Positions 46,206 to 59,090 of a stretch of DNA of 64,000 bases are shown here, piece after piece (positions within the stretch are counted from its first letter, which is position 1; the number at the start of each line of letters is the position of its first letter). A program made the translations under genes and the position numbers. The stretch is from assembly GCF_051622035.1 (NCBI RefSeq), contig NC_135360.1, positions 8,112,001-8,176,000 on the forward strand, in the 5' to 3' direction. The notes under the pieces were generated by a model, which had not been told where the DNA came from, searched no databases, and saw only the letters and a program-made list of their open reading frames with translations. Source of the DNA: Arctopsyche grandis. Lineage: Eukaryota; Arthropoda; Insecta; Trichoptera; Hydropsychidae.

Positions 46206-46402
46206 CGTTGTCATACATATCGAATTAAAATAAGTGATAGCAATATTTGTGAATTACGTCAAACAGGAATAGTGTTTTTGGAACTAAAAATTGGACTTCC
46301 GCCGCTTTCAAATATAACGGCTCATATGTATAATAGTAAAGTTAGAATTTTCCCTTGATAGCTTTTTCTCGGAACTTTATCACATGGCTTGGATCTTATA
46401 AC

Positions 46403-46535
46403 TAGACACGGGATAGTTATAGTGCTATCCATTGTTCCATTGCTGTAAATCCTTTGTAAAAAAGGTTCGGCAAACCTTTAACAATGCATTTACAACCTTT
46501 GAACAATACGCGGCACCTTCTGGGTCCGGTGACTA
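46403..46535. mobile_element. hAT-like MITE A, copy 3 (133 bp)
   Basis: Nearly identical to copy 1 from the AGTGCTATCCATTG stretch to the GGTGACTA end. The left end is slightly mutated (TAGACACGGGATAG). Exact 8-bp flanks CTTATAAC lie at 46395-46402 and 46536-46543. Confidence 0.88.
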
Positions 46536-46542
46536 CTTATAA

Positions 46543-47136
46543 CCCTTTGAGTGCTGACGTCTTTTCTGTTGAAAGCCCGCCATGCTGAAAATTTCGCAAA
46601 CATTTCCAACTAGAATTATTTTGAAATCCAATAGAAAGCAGGTATAAAAATTGTAGCTAATCCAAACAAACCCTAGATAACTACCGCCGCCGATTTCGAG
46701 TTTTCTAAAAGTGTGTTTAGTCTCTCTAATATATCTTGCAACAATATAAAATCAACAAAAGAAGTCTATTAATGAATGTATTTTTCCAAAACCAGCTCCA
46801 TCTTTTTCATTGTTGTTAAATTGTAATGCTCACAATCTAAATGCCAAGCCACAATCTAAAATACTCAGCGACTAGGGATTTCCATCGGGAAATTCTGCTA
46901 TGGTTATAAATTTAGAAATTCCGGTGTAAACCAGTATTTATAAACGTTGACATATGAATGACATGGATTACACGACCCATGTTCCATGCATTTTTTTTCA
47001 ATGCTACCTGGAAAGGCTTAGCGGATAGCATTCTTGTTTACTTTGTACATGCTCAAAATACAACGCCTATCGGCGTTTTTCAGGCCCATGGACTTGTTGG
47101 AAAAACGCCGATCGGCGTTGGTCAGCATTCAAAGGG
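46543..47136. mobile_element. piggyBac-type non-autonomous element (594 bp)
   Basis: The ends CCCTTTGAGTGCTGAC and GTCAGCATTCAAAGGG form a 16-bp inverted repeat with one mismatch. TTAA follows the right end (47137-47140); the left flank is ATAA. CCC-starting ends beside TTAA are the piggyBac pattern. A second internal inverted pair, CGCCTATCGGCGTTTTTC and GAAAAACGCCGATCGGCG, lies near the right end. No transposase frame. MITE A copy 3 is inserted exactly at its left border. Confidence 0.75.
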
Positions 47137-47144
47137 TTAAGCAG

Positions 47145-50100
47145 AACTAAGTGTATCTGTAAGGATTTATTATAAACTCACTTTCATTACATCTATGTCT
47201 GAATATATAGGAAATTTTGTATCACTGCGTACTGAATTTTCAAATTGTGTTGTAGCAGGCACAAATAGCCTGTTAGTAAAATAGATGCACCATTTTCTTT
47301 ATTTATTAGAATTTATTTTATTACCGGAAATATATAAAGGCGCTGTTATGATCAGGTCTAATAGTTTAGACTTTAGATAAATTTCATACAAGAAGTGAAC
47401 TTACATATATGATCTATCTTTGATTTTACTTAGACTCCTCATAGTGCCCAAGTTTATTAGAAGCGGCACTTTTATTTCATTTCTTGGTTTTAAATTGTGA
47501 ATATAAGCGCTCGAGAACTCCTTTTGTTTGTTTCTTCTGTAGTTTTATTACCACCGTGTGTCTAAAAGATTACATATCTCCCCCTACTATACGGGACAGA
47601 CAGGTAAACATCCATGGGGGGGATGACTTGCTCGGTCATTGAAGCGAGGGAAATCCCCTCTTGCTATTCCAGCCTAGTCTGAATGACCCTCGTGCACCTG
47701 TTTTGGCAGCAAAAAAAGTCGGGAGAAGATCAGACAAATTCACTCTCTACTTTGTCTCTGAATAAGACTCCTTTTGTTGCGCCATCAATCTCACGCGCGG
47801 CGGAGACAGAGATGAATCTGGTCATATAAATAAAGCGTCTTTTGATGTTTTGATGTTTGCATTTTTTTCCTCGACAAAGGCAAACACACCGGCTTGGGTT
47901 TATTGTGTCTCGTGTGTGGTCTTGTTGTACCGGGAAGAATATGTCTTGGGAATAGCTCGTGGGTCTTTTATACGCTGCGGCGATTGAATTTATTTGGTTT
48001 GAGGATCGGTTCACCTGCGGTTGAAGTTCTGGGTAGTGTTAGTTGCATTTTTTACCTGCAATCTCCTGGATTCTGTCGGAATGAGTAAGCTGACGGAAAT
48101 GCTGAGCTCCACGACCGGATATGAGCCAGTAGTAGTCACTTGTTCCTCAACAGTAGACGGGTCGCACTGTGAAAATTTTGATCGAAACGTAATTTCATTA
48201 TAAATATCTGCTTATTTGATAATGAAATTACGTCACGATCAACTCCTTGTTTTAGTTTGACTAAATCGTTTGTTGGATTTTAGCTAGTGCTTGTGACTAA
48301 TACAATTCGACCGCTTCCTTCCTATTTTTTTTTTTGTTTGTGTTTATTCAGGAAGGACTTCCTATTTGCGTTGTCGTATTCAGTGATTCATTTGAAAACG
48401 ACTAAATTTTGAACTTTGATAAAATTTTGGATATATTGAATAAACGTGCGGTCTAAAATGTCCCTTTTCCAAAGTAAGTGTTTATTTATTATTTTATTAC
48501 GCTTTATTTTTAACTATGTATGTGTTGTTCCTTAGGATTGTTTAATTGGTTACCTTTTTGGGTCTCAAATACATCAAATATATAAATGTATGTATGTATC
48601 TACATAAATGTTATGAATAAAGATGTAACGTATTGTTCGTCTGAAGCACTTGCTTTATTCGTATGTTTTCCTACTCTAAATTGAGCCCGGGATCCAATTT
48701 CTTGACAAGGTTCTTCTTCTTACATTAATTCTGAGACATTTCACTATTCACCTTATAGCTGCATAGGATTTGGTCTTTGGATATTCGAAGTCGTTTTCTT
48801 CTTTTCTTTGATATAGAAATGACCCTGATTTTTTTTCAAAATGGGATCAAAATTTGATAGAAGAGTAGCATTTTGAAAGTGATAGTTGTTTTTGTCGAAA
48901 TTGGTGCTTATGCATTGATTTATAAGTACAAGCACAATATTATTATTTGTATTTGTATGTTTGTAAACTTTACTACTAGAATGCTAAACGTTTGAATAAT
49001 TTAGAAGTAATACGTACTCGTATCACCTGAAAAACGGCAAAGAACGCGATAAGGAAGCATTAAGCTAGAAGCTAACGGTCTCTGATAAACCCCTCGAGAA
49101 TTTCATAATGTTGACTTATCACTCTGGAATCCTAGTAACGATTTTCCTGTAATCGAATCCTATCTCACCACCTCACCTAATGTCTTTCCTCAATGCTCCC
49201 CCATCACCGCCATGATTCATCATCACCTGAGGTTTTCGTTTGTGTTTTTTTTTAATTTATTTATCATAATATCGCTGTTCCATCTTGGCAGTCTGCACTG
49301 AGGTGTGTGTGTGTGTACACGCGCTCGTCTGGTGAAAGTAAAATCGAGCCTTACCTACCTATACCTGTGTGTCCTTCGTTATCTTGGTAGTGAGCAAACA
49401 GTGACTGGGTTCAGCCAAGGTACCTGCTGGGCGGCGAAGATCGTGTCCGAGGTTATTGGCTCGCGTTCCGACTACACGTGTCCAATTATTATTATCGTTT
49501 CATACACTCCCTAATAACCCTTCCTTGGAACGATCGCGGAAAAATTGACGATCAGATCATTTTTATTCCCCAATTTTCGCCGGGCGGTGAAGGTACGAAC
49601 GCCCTGCGGCGTAACTCTCAATTTTGGAAAAACTCCTCTTCCGACAGATGGAACGATGTTACGCTTCCAAAACGAGTCTCCGATGATGACAGTGAGTACT
49701 TAAATTGTTTTGGTTTTCTCAAAAGATTTTTTTTTCTTTTTTATTCCGAGTTGCAGTTTGTGTAAGTCCACACGCTGACACGTTTCGGTGCTAGTATTTA
49801 GTATTTAGTTCAATCTTTCATCGATGTCATACATACATATACATATATGTACATATGTTTTTATTTCATGAGAAACTCTCAATATTGAAAAAGTCTTTTC
49901 CTGTTAGACCAAATAATGTTTTGCTTCCAAAACCAAATCAAAACGATAATATTGATTGTTTCTATTGATTTAGCTTTCTTGACTATTATATTTTTCTTCG
50001 ATTTAGTCTCCACACATCAATTTTTTTTAATTTTTAATATTGATTATTTTCCCGTTTTGTTTAATATACGTATGTAGTATGATTTTTATACAGAATAATC

Positions 50101-51600
50101 AGTGTCAATCAAATCGTGCACGTGACTTCACATATTCTGTTCCCATATGCTTACTTCTACCGCACAATGCGGTAAAACGCTAATTACAAACTTGTAAAAA
50201 TAAATAATAATAGTGTGTTACCCTTGTGTGCAATGTGGCAACCGTGACTAGCACTGAACATAAAAATAAAGTCATTATTTCAATTAGCATAATAAAAAGA
50301 CCATGTATCCCACCTGCCGTTGCGCAAAACACCCGACAACCATAAATTTGTCAATTATTATTTCTTTGCATATCAAATGACGTTGAATCTATTTACTATT
50401 AAAATGGTGTAAATGGTTCAAGTATTGCGATAGTATTACGTTTATTGCACTTACATTTCATGTATGTAAATGCAACCGGCGCTGCCCGGATACGAGCTTT
50501 AAATCGATTAGCATTTTGCCGTCGGATAATTCACGTGCAAATTCGAATCCTTTCATCCCGCGGCCGCATAATAATTCGAGATAAATAAAAGTGTCAGTGT
50601 AAAATGTGACGTGAAAGTGCAAGCATTTCCTGTATATGTGTGTGCAATAAAATGCAATCACTCGACATGTCTTACTGTAATACGAGAAACGAGCACAACG
50701 ATCGACTTGACAAATTCCATTCTGGTCTTTCTTTGGTCAAGGTTAATCGAACAAATGGGTCATAAATATCGACTACTCACCGTGCTTGATTTAAATTGGA
50801 ATGAGTGAATAAATTGAGCGTTTACTACTACTGTGGAATTTTCGCTTTTGTGATAAGTGATGTGTTTTTTTTTCACTCTCCTCCTTTGACTTGGTTACAA
50901 TTAGTTTGAACTATTTGAAAGGTGTATTTGAAATGGTAATTAACGTGTTGTTAACAATCAGTGGTGTATTGAGTTGCGGTTTATAAAACAATCAACCAGT
51001 TTAGTCAAAGGCTGAAATTGTTCGATAATAATAATCGCTACTTTTGGCCATCGAATTGAGCCTTGTGTTTCGAAGGGTGTTGAACTCAATCTACTCTCTT
51101 TTGTATATAGCTCTTTTTTTTAATTGCTGCTTTTTGTGCATTGTGTTTTTTAGGCGCTTCCTCATCAAAGATTTGACAGTGATTAAAACTGGTGAGACAT
51201 ATTAGTGCCATATTTGCACGACCACCGCGTGACCGCTTCTTTTTGATCGCTGCACACCCGATCGATCCCCTACGACTTTAACAGCGGAATTCCCTCGCGC
51301 ATCGATCTCTGTATGTTTGTCCTTTAGCACTCTGAATGCTCAATGCTTTTTTTTCCAATATCTTTCATTTTGAACTGAGTTTTTAATCGACTTTTTTATT
51401 TTACCAGTCAATCTTCTGGGTGATGACCTTCCACTTGTTTTTCAAAAGCTAAAATGTATCTACAAATTAAATAATCGACTCTTTAAATAATTAAAATCTT
51501 TTATAACACACAATGATCTTGGACTGTCGTCACATTTCTTCTTTTTTAGTTATTTTACATGTTTTTTTACATGTTTCAAAACTTTTGCAATGATGAACTG
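47145..51600. other. No gene recognised; two weak exon candidates
   Basis: ATGTCCCTTTTCCAAA before GTAAGTG (48458-48473) looks like a short first coding exon with a donor, and TTCAGTGATT upstream could be an initiator; support is weak. A frame at about 49515-49690 ends at ACAGTGAGTAC, also donor-like, in CpG-richer DNA. Neither has a recognisable product. 47575-47590 (TACATATCTCCCCCT) resembles an inverted purine tract beside an LTR end, but no second LTR was found. Confidence 0.25.
48180..48240. repeat. Hairpin with 15-bp perfect stem
   Basis: ACGTAATTTCATTAT and its complement, extended by GATCG / CGATC, flank an AT-rich loop of about 18 bases. Confidence 0.6.
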
Positions 51601-51603
51601 ACA

Positions 51604-51945
51604 TATTAATTTATTTTACAATTATGCCGTACTGACGACTTAGAAACATTACAAAATAATTCTAAGTCGTCACTATGACTAAACAAAAAAAAAATTACAG
51701 AAAATAACACAAAATAAACATAAATATAAATCAAATATAATAAATAATAGAACATGTTACGATCTCAAAACGAAACAATTCCTCAACCAGATCAAGATAT
51801 TTTAGATTAAAGAAATCCGAGTCAATAGATATCTGGTTGAGCAAGTTGATGCATTTTGATGCAAGTTAATGCAACAGCCGACGAAACCATGTAATTGGTA
51901 CGTGCCACAGGAAAAGAGAACAAACTGCGGCATATTTACGTACAT
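51604..51945 (-). mobile_element. LINE 3' end, truncated and decayed
   Basis: On the minus strand RSLFSFPVARTNY then a degraded run ending near the ILTRYLL-like stretch match the C-terminus of the LINE at 54.8-55.0 kb. The 3' UTR holds a TGACGACTTAGAA hairpin (about 51634-51673) and an AT-rich tail. Confidence 0.55.
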
Positions 51946-51959
51946 ACATACATAGACGC

Positions 51960-53185
51960 GTATCCAAGACACATTGCTAGGATAATTTTTCTCAAATTTT
52001 CGCTTAGACGGACAAAATAAAAATCTGTATTTTCCCTGATCGTCTATTTTCAAAAATGCTGACGAAATTTTATTTTAGAAATTAATTATTTGGAAGGTCA
52101 ATCAAGGTATTGATAAAAAAATCTATTTGTAAATGAATGTTCCAACTTCAATTTATGTATTTACATGAAATCTTTGATGAGACTAGTCACCTAAAATCCA
52201 AAATTATAAACTCATAACACACATTTAGTTCATATATTTCATGTGCATCAACCATAAATCCCGACAATAGTACGAAACGTGTACCAACAGGAAGAATGCG
52301 TCTTGAAAGAGAAGACAATGCAACGTTCTACTTTAAAACGTGATATTTGACACCGTCTAATGTATTTTTACACGCCTATAATTAACAACAAAGCATTTTT
52401 TTTACTAATATTTAATTTAATACGTAAAAAAACTCTGTCGTCCCTTTGACTGTTTTTATTATTTTTTATGAAGATATCTAGTGAATTGCTTATCGCATTT
52501 TCCTTTGTTTCCGATCCGGTTTCTTTTTCCTCTTTATTACGCGTTCATTTTCCACACAGATTTATTAAAGGTATATCATATCGAGATGGCCTTCGATGGC
52601 GCCATTGCAGATGAATCCGTGAAAGGTGCTATTTATTGTCTGGGTACCATCGGTTGCGAAACATCTCAAACGTATCGGATGCACTCTTTTCCTCTTTCTG
52701 CGAGCTTCGTTCGCAGGTGGTAGGATCTTCGGGGAAATTCACTCTCCGGTAAAGTTTCCCCCATTCGCGTTAATTTCGTTCTTTATTGATTTTCCTGGAG
52801 GAACGAGCGTCTCACCACAAAACATTACCCTCCCTCGAGAGTCGTAAGTAAAGTACCCTTACCAGGGGGGAGGGGGTTTGGGAAGTTTATCGTACTAAAT
52901 GCACACAGTCTGCTGCTTATTGAAATATGCGCGTACCACCTGAGACTCGTTTTTTCATTTAATATATTTAAAACGTGAACGACATGTATGTAAAATTGAA
53001 TTTCCGTATGTGAGTTTGTCTAAATTTCACATATGTATGCAAGTACTGATTGAGATGAAACTTTACAAAGAGATGCTGCGGGTGGAAAATTTAAATGCGG
53101 GTGCTATACATATATTGTATTTTGAGCCAATGATACATGTACATATTATACAAATGGAAGTAGGTTATTTTATCTTAATTATAAA
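51960..53185. other. No gene recognised
   Basis: 52560-52850 has CpG-containing frames and an acceptor-like TTCCACACAG (52550-52559), but the frame is short and no family was recognised. A G-run (GGGGGGAGGGGG) lies at about 52865-52876. Confidence 0.3.
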
Positions 53186-53188
53186 TTT

Positions 53189-53194
<6 letters not shown>

Positions 53195-53222
<28 letters not shown>
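53195..53222. repeat. (TG)n microsatellite
   Basis: About 14 TG units directly upstream of a SINE. Confidence 0.9.
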
Positions 53223-53250
53223 AACTAGTTCGATTTATTTATATCTATAG

Positions 53251-53698
53251 CCAGCAGCATAGCTCGGACGTTAAGCTTCTGCTTACCGTCAAGAAGGTGC
53301 CGGGTTCTATCCCTGAATGAAAATGAATTTTTCAGAGTATGCTGTTGGTCAGACCTGGATTTGTGACTCCAGGTTGATCGTTTCCTATCAGAGTTTGCCA
53401 ATTTTCTCTGATTTCATTGTTGAAACGGTTCCCGGAAAAAAAAAAATTGACTAAAAATCCTTCCTACCTACTATGTCACCACTATTTGAAATTTGATGGA
53501 TGTACAATAAGAATTTATGTACAATTCATAGATGTCTCGTTAATTTGCGAGTTTTTTCAGTGTCTCGCAATTCAACGAATTATAATAAAAAATGCTGCAT
53601 TTTGTATTTGTAATTGGCCAGGAAGGCGCATTGGGATTTTCCTGTAAGGCCTTCCTGGTATATATGTAAAATAAAAATAAAATAAAATAAAATAAAAT
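53251..53698 (+). mobile_element. tRNA-derived SINE, full length with tail
   Basis: The head is CCAGCAGCATAGCTCGGACG. Body landmarks are TTTGTGACTCCAGG, GTTTCCTATCAGAGTTTGCC and TTCATTGTTGAAACGGTTCC. The 3' hairpin (GGCCAGGAAGGCGCATTGGG / CCTTCCTGG) is followed by an (AAAAT)n tail ending at 53698. The 3' hairpin likely mimics its LINE partner's tail. This is the best-preserved plus-strand copy. Confidence 0.8.
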
Positions 53699-53699
53699 T

Positions 53700-54595
53700 T
53701 TGTGTGGATAATGTTGTGTAAATCTTGGTGGCTGTTTTGCAATGTTGCGGTATTCGTAATTAATGCATAATATATGTATGTTTGTATGTATGTAAACATA
53801 GTATAATATTATACTTGCTCAGATACCCGACACGTTAACAACTATATGTATGTGTACGTAGTTAAAATTTATCTTTTATTTTGTTAGGCGATTCCAGGAT
53901 AAATGGACTCTTCGTAAGGTTCCTTACTCCATTTTCTTGTACATCTAATACAAAGTGTCCTTTTGCCTGTACGTTCATTTGGTAATATAATATAAGATAC
54001 GTTCTTACAAAGAAATACAATACATGGATAGAAATTTTGAAATTAATTCAAGGCAGAGTCAACATTGTTTAATTTTAATCGTGGATAGAATCGGATAATT
54101 TCAAGTTACAATATTATTTATAAATTGCACAAAATCAGAGGTATATAAAAATATATATTTTGTATGAATATGTGTATATTTGTTTTATATTTAAATCCAA
54201 TATTTTCAACTATGTACATACATATATAGCTACAAATTTGGCTTACAGCTTAATGGTGCTTTAAATTAAGTAACAGACGTGTTTTAGTAGTACTTAGTTG
54301 GAACCATTCGAAGGGTTTTTTTGGCTTTATCCCCCCGAGCTACACCAATTAGTATAATATAATTTTTTTCAAAATTTTGGCAGCATTATTTAAGCAATTA
54401 AAATGGTAGATTTGCGCAATTCTTTAATGTTAGAAGGTTAATACCATAGGAGTCACTCAGGGGCAACACGTTATGGCATCACGAGAAAATATAAGTAAAC
54501 AAAAATGTGTGGAGATTTCAAAAAATAAAAATTATAACTATAAGAAGTTTGTTCGAGACCGCAACTTGAGCACTGACAAGAACAGATATAAACGA
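53700..54595. other. No gene recognised
   Basis: AT-rich. ACCATAGGAGTCACTCAGGG near 54443 with GTTATGGCATCACGAG resembles the 3' part of the SINE at 39.9-40.3 kb and may be a stray SINE tail. Confidence 0.35.
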
Positions 54596-54602
54596 AGGCA
54601 CA

Positions 54603-55075
54603 TATTTATTTACTTGTTAATCTATAGTGACATTACAGATATACTTTAGGGTGTCACTATACATGAAAACCAATTAAAAGATACAAAAACAAAAATTAAA
54701 TATCAAAATATAAACAAAATAAAGCATAAAAACAATGTGGAGTAAAGAACCAAAATAATAGAAAAAATAAAATGAAATATGAACAATTAAATGTGAGAAC
54801 ACATTAACGAACTCAAATGAAACAATTCCTCAACTAGATCAGCATATTTTAGATTGAACAAATTCAAGCCAACAGATATCTGGTTGAGGACCTTGTTCCC
54901 CCGAGCAATAGGTGACGAAACAATCAAATTAATACGTACCCCAGGAGAAGAGAACAAACTGCGGCATCTAATGTACCTGAATTGGCTGGGAACATTGAAG
55001 CTCAATCCTGCCAGAATTTGAGAATTGCTCACTAAACCAACCAGTAATTTATAAAAATATCTTTAGCGACAATAG
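54603..55075 (-). mobile_element. LINE 3' end with RT C-terminus
   Basis: On the minus strand ILAGLSFNVPSQFRYIRCRS then LFSSPGVRINLIVSSPIARG, KVLNQISVGLNLFNLKYADL and VEELF, homologous to the C-terminus of the LINE at 25.1-25.9 kb. The 3' UTR carries AGTGACATTACAGATA, the same block as in that copy. 5'-truncated. Confidence 0.75.
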
Positions 55076-55162
55076 CCTCGGGTGCGGTTTATGTTCAATT
55101 ATTTTTCGAAACCACCCTTTGAAATATCAACGGGCACAATACTTGTTTTTATGTATCATTGT

Positions 55163-55583
55163 CATTTTATATATTTTATTTTATTTCAATTGAAAATTTA
55201 CACTCGCCTTTAAAGATCGCTCCAAAGCGACGCGTGTACTAATGAAGATTCAATACGATCAATACAAGCATGTATACAATGCGAATTCATACAAACATCA
55301 TCCACAGTGACATCTATGGAGAAGTTTTTGCAGCATTTTATTATACAAATTGGTGAACCTCAAGACGCTGAATGACTTGAGATTTGCAAGAGAGATTGGA
55401 AAAGGGATGCCAATTTACAGGAACAATTTTAATGAAAATCAGAAAAAAGCGGCAAATTCTGGTAGGAAACGATCGACATGGAATCACAAACCACAGTCTC
55501 ACCAGCAGCTACTAGTGGGAATCGAACCATGACTATCCTGCTCGAAAATATAATATGCTAACCACTAATTCACGTTGCTGGTT
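55163..55583 (-). mobile_element. tRNA-derived SINE
   Basis: On the minus strand the head reads TAACCAGCAACGTGAATTAG with a B-box-like GGTTCGATTCCC; the body has GTTTCCTACCAGAATTTGCC. The 3' end has an ACACGCGTCGCTTTGGAGCG hairpin and an (AAAAT)-type tail. This tail type differs from the 53.3 kb copy and matches the 59.1 kb copy. Confidence 0.65.
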
Positions 55584-55589
55584 AATAAT

Positions 55590-58260
55590 ACATATAAAAA
55601 AGAGAGTTTAGTTGAAATAATCTTTTACTTAATACATAGTCAGATTCGTCCTACTGCTGAAAAAAGTTGCTGGGATACAAGAGAATTTTCTGCAATTTAA
55701 TTCTGAAATTTATATTATATATACAAACATATATATGTACATATGCATAGCTTGTGCGACGGTGTATATCTGTCGCTATTGAAATAATTGTCAAAATAGA
55801 ATTTCATTCATAAATTCACACCGCACTTACACTTCATAGAGCTATTTCGGTATAATGTCCCACTTTATATAGATTTCGCTCTCTTCTTCACTCGAGATTT
55901 TAGACTAAGTGCTTCCTTCCAATCAAGACGAATTGTCCCGTCCTCGAAAAGGGTATCTCCTTTCCAGCTTCGTGACTAATCTTCGTAACGACCTGGCGTG
56001 TGTGCAGTGAAGACTTTTTGGCTCGTTCAATTTTGTCGCGTTGTCGCCGCGTGCTTTCACTCAATCTAAATTTCAATGCTAATTTACGCTCTTTCTTTCA
56101 CCTGACCTTTGTCTCCTCTCTGCACATCTTCGTCCGTTACTTCGAACCGTTCCTTCGATCGCTTCAATGTCGGAATTAGACGGTCTTTTTATTCGCACGT
56201 CATCAAAAAAAAAAAAATCCATTTGCTCTAATAAGCTTTTCCCGTTGATCTAAAACTGTCCCATAACAAAAAATAAACACGAAAGAATCGTAGACGTGAC
56301 GACGACGACTACAGTGGCGTCCGTGCCAAGTGCTCAAATAAAAAGTGACACATTAGGATAAACTGAGCAAATAGCGGATCGCTCGTACGATTTCGCATGC
56401 TACAAATCATATTGTAAATTGAGCATGATTTTGATCTCAATCCAATTGTATGTATCCAATTCTTCGGCCTGTCGGCAGTAAAGACTAGCTGGTGCTATTT
56501 ATTCTAATAAATAGATTTGGCACTTGTATAAAACAAGACGGATAGGAGAGTTGTTGAATACCTTGAATTACAATCGGTTGAATCTGTAGAGCAGTGTTTC
56601 TTAATGCAGGTGGATTTTCTCTAGTTTTGATAGTTGAATGTTTGCTGTGCAAAGTATTGGATAGATTGTGCAAAAAAAAATTGGGCTATTGATTCTGTAT
56701 ATATTAGTATATTACAGAAATGTTTTTGAAATTTTACGTTTTTGAAGGTATTTTTAATTAAAACCTAATACTATTGGAATCCTGTGAGTAAATGAAACCT
56801 GGTTTCGTTGAGCCTCAAGTTTTCGATTATTCTTCTTCTTACTTGATTCAAATTTCACTGCTTCATCATATGATTCATAACGTGACAATTAGTGTTGTCA
56901 GTCGAGAATATTCTCGGAGAACGCGAATATTCTCTAAAAGATTATTCGCCGAGAATTTTCTTTTTTCTTGGTTATAAAACATCTCTAGATAGTTTATTAG
57001 CTTTTTAGATGATTCTAGGATATTTTCAGAACCTAATAGGAGTAATAGTTTTAGAATGTCTGAGAGCATTTTGAATGACATTTTTTCATTCTAACGGCAC
57101 TGAATGTGTCATTTCGTCATTTTAACATACGCGCACTAACACCATGAACGTTTTCCGCGAAATTCTCACAGGATTGCAATGCTTATTAACTTTGGAAGCA
57201 ACAAATTATACATATTTTTATTGCTTTGGTGAATATATTCCAATGAAATTGTTCCAACTTACTGATTTAATAATTCTTTTAAACTTAACACACACGATGG
57301 TAAAATTTTTCCCATATTCACCCTCCATTAAATTTAGTTTAGTTTCGAGAAGGAATTTGACCTTTGTTAAAATCGTCAGTCTCTGAACTCAACAACCTCT
57401 GAAAATTCCTCTCCTGTTAGCATTTGCAGAATATAAAAACACTACGATCATCCTAACATCGTCAGTGTTACCATCGCTCTCCCTACAAGGAAGACTACTA
57501 CTACCCTCATCTTTACCGTTCACATGAATTTATCAATTTACTTTCATAGTTTTCGACGAAATTTTTTAACACAAACTTTGTAGGAGTTTGGGTGTTTTAA
57601 TTGTTATTTCACATCAGTGCGTACTTTTAAAACACATTACAAAATATGAAAACTTAAATTTATTAAGGTTTTTGCGCGATTTGGTGGAAATTCGAAGTGC
57701 AACGCTCTCGTTAAACGCTGTCTTGCACTCTCCTTAAACGCTCATTTCTCTTTAATGAGAGTAAGCCAACAAAAATCATTGTCATATTCGACTTCAGTGG
57801 GTCAAACTTAGTAACGATTGATTAATCTCCGCTCCGGTGATTTTTTTTATTGCTCATGTAATTCGAGTAAAGCATAATGATAAAAAATAATATTTCTATA
57901 TTCGATTATCGATTTGGTCCCATCTTGTCAGTCTCCTAGTGAGACTTAAAATAAACACTTTTATACTTCTATTATTTGATTGAATTTAAGGTGTCAAACT
58001 TATTCCATTGTACAGTTCTTAACTCTATATTATATAATATATCAGCGACTTCGGACGTCTTCGTTTATCATGTTATTTGTGATCAGTGGATTTTAATCTA
58101 GTTCAACAGCAATCTGTTTCCCAATCAAATCCAAAAACTTTATTTTCATTATATCAAGAAAAACATATGTACATAGGTAAACTCTTGCACCATCGATTCT
58201 CAAGTCACTAACGCACTTTTATGATACAGATTTTTTATAAATTCGATCAACTTCAAATAA
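55590..58260. other. No gene recognised
   Basis: 55840-56340 is slightly CpG-richer with pyrimidine-rich stretches. 56920-56960 has an inverted GAGAATATTCTC-type repeat (GAGAATATTCTCGGAGAACG). No exon was delimited. Confidence 0.3.
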
Positions 58261-58379
58261 AAGATCTAGATGCTCAAGTCTAGGTCGATATTTCCTAGTA
58301 TAAAGTCATACGTTTTGGATCTCAGCCCGGATCACAATCCGGACGTGCATAAATTGACCCCGGTCAACAACAACTTTAT

Positions 58380-58760
58380 GCCACCTCTAATAATATCTAC
58401 CCATCAGTCACGTCGGAAGGCAAGCGTAAGTTACGCCGCATCGTACAAAAGCCACGACACTTTTCGCCGAAGGACGTCAGTGGGTCAAGAGAAGTTGGCA
58501 ACGGCATCAAACGCACGCACAAGCGCGTCACCGCGATTAGCATGCGTGAACGCAATCTCGCATATCGCAATCGTTCTTGAGAGCGTGCAATTTGGGATTT
58601 TCACCGTTGAGAGCCTCGCGCAGGTTCACGGTCGCTTGCCAAACGCCGTCTCGGACACGGACAACGAGTTTTGCAACCACGATTTGCACATTCTGGTCTG
58701 CGGTAGGTGTTCGACTCGCTTCCGCGTGAAATGCACTCGCTGATTAGGCGTCGGTGCATC
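58380..58760. promoter_or_regulatory. CpG-rich unique block, possible promoter or exon
   Basis: CG dinucleotides are frequent here against an AT-rich background. A 157-codon plus-strand frame (58270-58743) and a 103-codon minus-strand frame (58626-58937) overlap it. The latter starts with GATVLLLLLYTFAYIAAV, which looks like a signal peptide, but nothing downstream supports either frame. Confidence 0.3.
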
Positions 58761-59090
58761 GGGTCGCGGCCCGTTAAGTGTTAACGCGAACAATGGTTGA
58801 CCGCTGTTCCTAATCATTGCTTCGCGCTCGATTCGTAAACAAATGCGATTTCTATTCAACTCCTCCACTGCTGCAATATATGCAAACGTATACAATAATA
58901 ACAACAAAACAGTGGCGCCCAACCTTTTGCAGCCCATTTCTTAAAAATATAACCCTCATATTGTTATTTATTTTATGCCTAATAAGCACTCAAATAGTTA
59001 GTCTATTTCCATGTTATTAACTGTTTTTTTTTTTTTCATTTAGTATCACATTGGATAAAAAAGAATAGAAAAAATGTATGTATGTACATA

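Noticed and set aside
47175..47590. Possible minus-strand LTR end beside a CTCCCCCT tract
   Set aside because: No second LTR, primer site or retroviral-type protein remnant was found; a single boundary is not enough.
58908..58922. TGGCGCCCAAC resembling a tRNA-Lys primer-binding site
   Set aside because: No LTR upstream, no purine tract or second LTR downstream; probably chance.
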